Below, piece after piece: positions 1 through 5,119 of a stretch of DNA of 7,831 bases. Within the stretch, counting starts at the first letter, position 1, and each line of letters begins with the position of its first letter. This DNA is from JBGOTP01 sp041476545 (GTDB lineage: Bacteria > Acidobacteriota > Vicinamibacteria > Vicinamibacterales > CAVVIG01): contig JBGOTP010000254.1 of the NCBI GenBank assembly GCA_041476545.1, positions 1 to 7,831 of the forward strand. The letters are read 5' to 3'. Under the pieces are notes generated by a model. It did no database searches. It had not been told where the DNA came from and saw nothing but the letters and a program-made list of their open reading frames with translations. The position numbers and the translations under genes were made by a program.

Positions 1-380
1 AGGGCCTGGCCCTGCGTCGTCAACGTCCACGTGACGGTCTGCTTCCCGAAATCTCCGGGAACGACCGCCACGAACACGCCGAATTGCCGCTGCGGTAAGA
101 AATGGGTGGGCTGCCCTCGGTCGTCGGACCCCGGTGTGAACTTGTTGTCGGACCCAATCGGCACGTCCAACGACTGATCGTGGTTCCGATTGAAGTACCC
201 AAACACCAGGTTGATGCTGCCGTCCGCGTTCTTGAACCAGCCGTCAAACGACGGCGTCACCGTCTGCCCGCTGGTGTGCACGAGACGGTTCTGACCGGCC
301 GTGCTCGCTGGCCGAACCACGCCCAGAACAATCGCGGCACACGCGCAATACCGGAGTGCTCGACCTCGAATCAGGCCCAT
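1..380 (-). CDS. Exported conserved hypothetical protein, 3' end cut by the window edge
   Basis: About 126 residues are visible from an ATG at 380, and the frame is still open at the left edge. The N-terminus looks like a secretion signal: arginines at positions 5, 7 and 10, then the hydrophobic run CACAAIVLGVV, then a small-residue stretch (PASTAG) suitable for cleavage near residue 29. The mature part contains SGQTVTPSFDGWFKNADGS, then NLVFGYFNRN, then RGQPTHFLPQRQFGVFVAVV, and VTWTL near the edge. The aromatic- and glycine-rich pattern suggests a beta-sandwich-like secreted domain. From memory it resembles small uncharacterised exported proteins common in Acidobacteriota genomes; I know no function for them and assign none. 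It starts 72 bp after the response-regulator stop, so it could share that transcript or have its own promoter. The ribosome-binding site is weak (GAGAAA directly before ATG). That this is a real exported protein is well supported; its role is unknown. Confidence 0.8.
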   Translation of the reverse strand, partial: MGLIRGRALRYCACAAIVLGVVRPASTAGQNRLVHTSGQTVTPSFDGWFKNADGSINLVFGYFNRNHDQSLDVPIGSDNKFTPGSDDRGQPTHFLPQRQFGVFVAVVPGDFGKQTVTWTLTTQGQA

Positions 381-452
381 TTTCTCGACTGTAGCAAAGC
401 GCGACGGGTTGCGAATCACCACTATAGGGTACAGGACGGAGTTTGGACGCGA

Positions 453-1082
453 CTACCGGATGTGGATGATTCCACGTCGGAGGGCGACACCCACCGCCGC
501 CGTCCGGTCGTTGACGTCGAGCTTGCCCAGGATGTTCCTGACGTGCGCGTTGACGGTTTGCAGGCTAATCGTGAGCGTCGAGGCAATCTCCTTGTTGGCC
601 AGTCCCGCGGCGACCAGGTCCAGTACCTCGATTTCCCGGGACGTGAGCGCGGCTTGCGCCTGACGCTCGGCCAGAATGGCGGCCACATCTCCAGGCATGG
701 GACGTGCGCCGGCATCGACCTGTCTGATCACGCGAATCAAATCCTTGGTCAACATGTCCTTCAACACGTACGTCGTTGCGCCGGCCTGCAGCGCGCGGTA
801 GATGTCTTCGTTGCCATGATGCACGGTGACCACGATGATCCGCGCGGCCGGGAACTGCTCGGTGATCGCCCTCGTCGCCTCGACGCCGCTCATACCAGGC
901 ATTTCGAGGTCCATCAGCGTCACGTCAGGCCGCAGGCTGGCGAACAACTCAACGCCCGCTTCCCCCGTCGACGCGACCCCGACGACTTTCATGTCCCGCT
1001 GCAAATCGATGATGAGCGCGAGCCCCTCGCGCACCATCGCATGGTCGTCGACACACAACACCCGGATTGAATCTTTAACCAC
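453..1082 (-). CDS. NarL/LuxR-family response regulator
   Basis: This 209-residue protein has the usual length and layout of the NarL/FixJ family: a receiver domain (about 6-122) joined to a LuxR-type helix-turn-helix (about 146-207). Receiver landmarks are the acidic pair D12-D13 (VDDH), the phosphoacceptor D58 in LMDLEMPG, T86 in VVTVHH and K108 in VLKDM. The DNA-binding half starts with LTSREIEVLDLVAAG and continues through NKEIASTL to the recognition helix TVNAHVRNILGKL. By family knowledge, phosphorylation at D58 would promote dimerisation and DNA binding in the cytoplasm. The start is a GTG that overlaps the end of the upstream kinase gene by 8 bp. I see no good ribosome-binding site there, so translation is probably coupled to the kinase. 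Later in-frame GTG or TTG codons would cut into the first beta strand. It is very likely the partner of the overlapping HisKA_3 kinase. Target genes are unknown; autoregulation or control of neighbours is possible. Confidence 0.96.
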   Translation of the reverse strand: MVKDSIRVLCVDDHAMVREGLALIIDLQRDMKVVGVASTGEAGVELFASLRPDVTLMDLEMPGMSGVEATRAITEQFPAARIIVVTVHHGNEDIYRALQAGATTYVLKDMLTKDLIRVIRQVDAGARPMPGDVAAILAERQAQAALTSREIEVLDLVAAGLANKEIASTLTISLQTVNAHVRNILGKLDVNDRTAAVGVALRRGIIHIR

Positions 1083-4011
1083 GCGCGTGTTGCGGACGAG
1101 GGACGATGGTCTCGATTCGCGTCCCCGTTCCAGCCGTAGACGAGCTCGTCATGTGAAATTGCGCACGCATCTGCTCCGCTCGCTCGCGCATGATCCGGAG
1201 TCCCCATTTGGCACTTGCCGTACGAGCCTCTGCCTGCCCATCCACGCCGCGGCCGTCGTCGGAGACTCTCATCAGAATCGAGTCGGTCTGATATTCGAGA
1301 TCGACCTGAATGTGGGTCGCATGCGCGTGTCGTACGGCGTTCGAGACGCCCTCCTGCGCGATCCTCAGCAGGTTCTGCTCAATGTCACCAGAACTCTTGA
1401 ACGGCTCGCCGCGAATTTCAAGGCCGAATGTCGCGCCGCTTCCTTCAACGAGGGTATCGCCCATCACGCGCAACGCACTCGGCAATCCGCGTGTTTCGAG
1501 AAGCGGCGACCGCAGTTCCCAGATCGAGCTGCGCGTCTCCCGGACGTAGTATTCGAGACTATCGCGCGCGCGCGCGATGGACTGCTTCGCGGCGGCCGAC
1601 CCGGCATCGAGCGTCGCCAGGGCGCCCTCGAGCTGCAAGGCGACCGCCACCATGCCTTGCAGCAACGTGTCGTGAATTTCGCGGCCAATCCGCGCGCGTT
1701 CGGCCAGCACCGTTGCGTACTTGCGCCGAATGAGCACCTCGCGGCGGCGCCACGCCATCCACGTCAGCGCCGCGAGTATCGTGATGAGGGCGACGTAAAA
1801 TGCGCGCGTCTGATAGAACGGCGTGGGCACGAGGAAGTCCCAGTCCGTCGGTTGCGTCCAGGGGCCACCGACGTTTCGCGCCGCGACCCGAAAGCGGTAT
1901 CGGCCCGGCGACAGGTTCGTGTAGAAGGCCTGGCGCCGCGTGCCTTCCGCCGTCCAATCTGGATCGAACCCTTCGAGCATGTATCTGAACCGCAACTTGG
2001 ACGGCGCGGAGAAGCTCAGCGACGTAAAGTCCACCTGCAGTCGCCTCGTGGACGACGAGACGCGAGCATGTGGAGTGGGTGCCGGCTGGTCGTCGACGGT
2101 CACACGTTCGATGCGGACGGGAGAAGGTGCGGGCAATTCCTGGAGCTGATGGGGATCGACCGTACTGATCCCGTTTCTCGACACGAACCAGAGGGAACCG
2201 TCCGGCGCGCGCGCGGAGGTCGGCGCGCCCACCCAGATGAGGTTCTCAAACCCGTCAAAGATGTCGAGGAACCTGTAGTCCATACGATACGAGGGATTGG
2301 CGGCGATTCGCTCGAGTTCGGCCGGATGCGTCCGAACCAGCCCCAGACGCGTGCCCAGCCAGAAGTAACCCTCGTCATCCTCCGCGATCGCCGTCACGGC
2401 GATGTCCCCCGCAAGGGTTGTGAATCGACCATCCGTGAACCTGGCAAGGCCTCGAGTGGTCGCCACCCAAATGACGCCGCGCCTGTCCTCGTAGATCGCG
2501 CTCACAATCGCGTCCGGAAGGCCGTCGGCCGATGTGTAGGAGACCGTCGCGCCGTGTTGATGCACGGAGAGACCGCCAGACACGAAGCCCACCCACACGC
2601 GTCCTTGACTATCCGCAAGAGCAGACGATGCACCAGGGCGCCCCATGCGCGGCTGCAGAGCCGTCAGAGCTCCGTCTTTCCAGAGATAGAGGCCCGTGAA
2701 ATCGCACAGCCACAGCCCGCCGTCTGCATCGGTCGTCATCGCCACGATTCTGTTCAGGACGTTCTCCGTCCCCGGCAATGGCACGAAGCGACGGTCCACC
2801 AGGCGCGCGACGCCGCGATCGGTGGCGGCCCAGAGCGTCCCTTCACGGCTGACGTGCAGCGCGCTGATGGAGCCACCGGGTAAGCCATCCTCCCGGCGAT
2901 ACCACGTCGATTTGTTGCCCGCAAAGCGAATCAGGCCGTTGGACGTCCCGACCCATGCCGCCCCGTCTTTATCGACCGTGACGACGCGCACGTTTCGGTT
3001 CCTGAACTCGGGGTGAGCAAGGATGGGCCGGCTGGTCATGACGGAGATCCGCGAGAGGCCGCCCGAGGTGCCAATCCAGATATTGCCTTCGCGGTCTTCA
3101 TACAACGCCTGGATGCTGTCGCTGACCCCTTCGCGAGACGCCGGCCAGACCACGGACGGCCGCATGCTCCAGTTCTGGTCGCGGACATACAGCAATCCGC
3201 CGCCGGTCGCGACCCAGAGATATCCGCGTCGATCGCGCAGAAGGTTCGTGGCGGCGGCGCGGGGCCATTCCCTGGGCAGGGATGCCGAGACGCCAGCCTG
3301 TTGCAATGGCCGGAAGGCGTTCTTCGGGTCGCTGACCCAGATCGCACCATGGCTGTCCTCAGCCATCGCGCGAAATCGGAGCGGGAGCCGGCTATCGGGT
3401 TCGAACACATCGGCGTGGGATCGGCGGAGCAGCCCGGCGGATGTCACCACCCACAGCGAGCCACCGGCATCTTCAAAAAGATCCAACGCCCGTTGGCCAT
3501 CGGCCAGGCCTTTGGAACTCCCGAGGCGTTCCCAGCGCTGGTCGCGGAGGCGGGCCAGCCCGAAGATTCCGCCGACCCACACCGTTCCCTGATGGTCCTC
3601 GAGCAGGGAGTCGACCCGACCCTGAAGCATGCCGTCGCGCCAGTTGTACGTGCGCACCTGGCCGTCGCTGATTCGGGCCACGCCGCCCGAATTGCCGAAT
3701 CCAATCCAGAGGCTGCCATCGCGGGCCGTGCGCAGAGCGGTCACGGAGCTTTCAGGAAGGGCCGGACCGATCGTTTCCCACCGAGTGAAGCGCACGCCGT
3801 CGAAACGCACGAGTCCCGCGCCTGTCCCGAGCCACAGATATCCCGAGCCATCCTGGGTGATCGCGGTGACGTCATTCAGCGACACACCGTCGAACTCCGA
3901 CCACGAGGCTCGCTGATAGCTGTCCAGGATCGACGGGGGCTGGCTCGCCGCTCGAGTGGCGAAGAGGAGGCAGGCCGTGGCGATAGCAAGCCCGCGGATT
4001 CTCGCGCTCAT
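1075..4011 (-). CDS. Two-propeller periplasmic sensor histidine kinase (Reg_prop, Y_Y_Y, HisKA_3, HATPase_c)
   Basis: This 978-residue protein begins with a signal peptide (about 1-23, ending TRAAS). Residues 40-620 carry about 14 repeats of the type GYLWLGTGAGLVRF, near 54, 98, 140, 182, 220, 261, 308, 348, 389, 429, 468, 510, 546 and 603. That number fits two seven-bladed propellers, as known for Reg_prop sensors. A Y_Y_Y domain follows (about 655-727; RYMLEGFDPDW, YTNLSPGRYRFRV), then one membrane helix (about 736-754). The cytoplasmic core has the HisKA_3 phosphoacceptor H780 in REIHDTLLQG, the ATPase N-box around N891 (QEGVSNAVRHA), VSDDGRGV at 916-923 (D918/D919), WGLRIMRERA and a final GTGTRI. 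All key kinase residues are present. It lacks the fused receiver and AraC output of Bacteroides hybrid sensors, so it should pass phosphate to the separate regulator downstream. The ATG overlaps the lactonase stop as ATGA, with AGGGA four bases upstream. The ligand is unknown; many relatives sense carbohydrates, so a sugar is inference only. Confidence 0.96.
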   Translation of the reverse strand: MSARIRGLAIATACLLFATRAASQPPSILDSYQRASWSEFDGVSLNDVTAITQDGSGYLWLGTGAGLVRFDGVRFTRWETIGPALPESSVTALRTARDGSLWIGFGNSGGVARISDGQVRTYNWRDGMLQGRVDSLLEDHQGTVWVGGIFGLARLRDQRWERLGSSKGLADGQRALDLFEDAGGSLWVVTSAGLLRRSHADVFEPDSRLPLRFRAMAEDSHGAIWVSDPKNAFRPLQQAGVSASLPREWPRAAATNLLRDRRGYLWVATGGGLLYVRDQNWSMRPSVVWPASREGVSDSIQALYEDREGNIWIGTSGGLSRISVMTSRPILAHPEFRNRNVRVVTVDKDGAAWVGTSNGLIRFAGNKSTWYRREDGLPGGSISALHVSREGTLWAATDRGVARLVDRRFVPLPGTENVLNRIVAMTTDADGGLWLCDFTGLYLWKDGALTALQPRMGRPGASSALADSQGRVWVGFVSGGLSVHQHGATVSYTSADGLPDAIVSAIYEDRRGVIWVATTRGLARFTDGRFTTLAGDIAVTAIAEDDEGYFWLGTRLGLVRTHPAELERIAANPSYRMDYRFLDIFDGFENLIWVGAPTSARAPDGSLWFVSRNGISTVDPHQLQELPAPSPVRIERVTVDDQPAPTPHARVSSSTRRLQVDFTSLSFSAPSKLRFRYMLEGFDPDWTAEGTRRQAFYTNLSPGRYRFRVAARNVGGPWTQPTDWDFLVPTPFYQTRAFYVALITILAALTWMAWRRREVLIRRKYATVLAERARIGREIHDTLLQGMVAVALQLEGALATLDAGSAAAKQSIARARDSLEYYVRETRSSIWELRSPLLETRGLPSALRVMGDTLVEGSGATFGLEIRGEPFKSSGDIEQNLLRIAQEGVSNAVRHAHATHIQVDLEYQTDSILMRVSDDGRGVDGQAEARTASAKWGLRIMRERAEQMRAQFHMTSSSTAGTGTRIETIVPRPQHARG

Positions 4012-4949
4012 TTCATCCCTGGCCGGTTCGGCGCCTTCGACAACATCTTCACCCGATACAGTCCCTGTCGGGCCGTGATGTACAGGGTATGCCCGTCCGT
4101 GCCGCCAAAGGCCACACTCGACGCCTGTCGTGGGACGGGAATCGTGCCGAGATACTTCCCCGCCGGATCGAAAACCTGAATGCCTGGCGTGGTGGCGATG
4201 TACACACGACCATCGCTGTCGAGCGCCATGCCGTCCCCGTAGCTGAACTTGTCCGCGTCGATATTTTCCAGATGCGCAAAGACGCGCGGCGTCTTGCTCA
4301 CCGCGGTTCCATCAGGTTTCAGGTCAAAGGCGAAGACCTCGTGCTTCTCGGTCTCACCCGCGAGCAGCACCCGGCGATCGAGCGTCAAGACGAGTCCGTT
4401 GGGAGCCTTCAACTCGTCGGAAATCATCACCAGCTTACCGTCAGGCCGGACGTAGTACAGAAACGCTTTGCCGGGATTGTTCGGCCATTGGCCGGGATCA
4501 CTGAAGTACGCCCCGCCCCGGCCGTCCACGATGACATCGTTCGGCCGCAGCAACGGCTGGCCGTCAGGATCCGTTGTGACAACGTCCGTCACCGCCCCCA
4601 GTCGATCCATCCTGGTGACCCGCTTGGTGTCGTGCTCGGCCGCCAGCACGCTGCCATCGCGGTCGAGTGCCAGGCCGTTTGCGGTATTCGAGTTGTCGCG
4701 AACCACTGCGAACGTCCCGTTCGACTCGAGACGATAGACCTTCTTGTCCTGGAGATCCGAAAAATACAGGCCCCCGTCAGGAGTGCCGTTCGGTCCTTCG
4801 AGGAACTTGAAGCCCTCTTTCACGAGCTCGACGGACGCGTCCGCGGCAACGACCCCTGGAATCGCGGTGGCACGTGTCGAGTTCTGCGCGGATAGCGGGA
4901 CCAGACTGATCGCCGCAGTCGTCAGGCACAGCAGACCAAATCGCAGCAT
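4008..4949 (-). CDS. Exported SMP-30/gluconolactonase/LRE-family protein
   Basis: The protein has 313 residues from the chosen ATG, typical of the SMP-30 family of six-bladed propellers, which use a divalent metal and often hydrolyse sugar lactones. Likely metal ligands are E51 (FLEGPNG), N137 (RPNDVIVDGRGG), N184 (KAPNGLVL) and D239 (YGDGMALDSDGRVY). Blade motifs such as GGLYFSD, GGAYFSDPGQW and GRVYIAT recur along the chain. The N-terminus MLRFGLLCLTTAAISLVPLSAQ is a good signal peptide with likely cleavage after SAQ, so it should act in the periplasm or outside the cell. The ATG at 4949 is preferred because GGGAG lies seven bases upstream and the signal peptide starts cleanly there. A TTG at 4982 would add 11 residues and also has a purine-rich stretch upstream (AGAGGG). 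The stop overlaps the kinase start (ATGA), which implies joint expression with the two-component system. The exact substrate cannot be read from sequence. Some family members are not lactonases, so 'gluconolactonase' is a family label only. Confidence 0.92.
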   Translation of the reverse strand: MLRFGLLCLTTAAISLVPLSAQNSTRATAIPGVVAADASVELVKEGFKFLEGPNGTPDGGLYFSDLQDKKVYRLESNGTFAVVRDNSNTANGLALDRDGSVLAAEHDTKRVTRMDRLGAVTDVVTTDPDGQPLLRPNDVIVDGRGGAYFSDPGQWPNNPGKAFLYYVRPDGKLVMISDELKAPNGLVLTLDRRVLLAGETEKHEVFAFDLKPDGTAVSKTPRVFAHLENIDADKFSYGDGMALDSDGRVYIATTPGIQVFDPAGKYLGTIPVPRQASSVAFGGTDGHTLYITARQGLYRVKMLSKAPNRPGMK

Positions 4950-4956
4950 TGCCAGG

Positions 4957-4961
4957 CTCCC
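4957..4961 (-). promoter_or_regulatory. Ribosome-binding site deciding the lactonase start
   Basis: On the minus strand GGGAG sits seven bases before the ATG at 4949. This spacing and match favour that ATG over the upstream in-frame TTG at 4982, which would place extra residues ahead of an otherwise standard signal peptide. Confidence 0.6.
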
Positions 4962-5044
4962 AAAATGTCTGCCCGGGGGCAATCGCGCCCTCTACCTCAG
5001 CCCACACGGCGCCAGACTGATCACCTTCCAACAGCATCGCAATT

Positions 5045-5070
5045 CTGACGTCAGCACCATTCTGTGGTGC
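5045..5070. repeat. Palindrome CTGACGTCAG abutting a 6-bp inverted repeat in the icmF-lactonase gap
   Basis: Positions 5045-5054 read CTGACGTCAG, a perfect 10-bp palindrome. The last G of this palindrome starts a second symmetric element, GCACCA-TTCTG-TGGTGC (5054-5070), which can form a 6-bp stem with a 5-base loop. Both lie in the 170-bp non-coding gap, about 50 bp after the mutase stop and about 95 bp before the lactonase ATG. There is no T-rich tract on the minus-strand exit side, so it is a poor fit for an intrinsic terminator. A regulator operator or a transcript hairpin are possible readings. Elements this short also occur by chance. Confidence 0.3.
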
Positions 5071-5119
5071 ATCCCCAGTATGAGGTACAGGCGCAACGGC
5101 CTTCGAGAGAGATCGCGCC

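Noticed and set aside
421..426. TATAGT on the minus strand upstream of the left-edge gene, a possible -10 box
   Set aside because: No acceptable -35 sequence is found at 15-18 bp spacing, so a promoter cannot be supported from sequence alone.
1561..1576. 16-bp perfect palindrome of alternating CG (ATCGCGCGCGCGCGAT)
   Set aside because: It lies inside the kinase dimerisation region, encoding an Ala-Arg-Ala-Arg stretch. It is explained by codon choice in GC-rich DNA.
826..2883. Long plus-strand open frame (685 residues) opposite the kinase and regulator genes
   Set aside because: It is rich in Arg, Pro and Ala with no recognisable domain, and it lies fully antisense to two well-supported genes. 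Long antisense frames are expected in GC-rich DNA.
3013..4179. Plus-strand open frame (388 residues) opposite the kinase start and lactonase end
   Set aside because: No motif, low-complexity composition, and it spans the overlap of two real minus-strand genes. It is a shadow frame.
4992..5072. 26-codon minus-strand reading frame (starts MHHRMVLTSEL) ahead of the lactonase, a possible leader peptide
   Set aside because: No clear ribosome-binding site, no codon run typical of attenuation leaders, and its start codon abuts a hairpin. A frame this short easily arises by chance.
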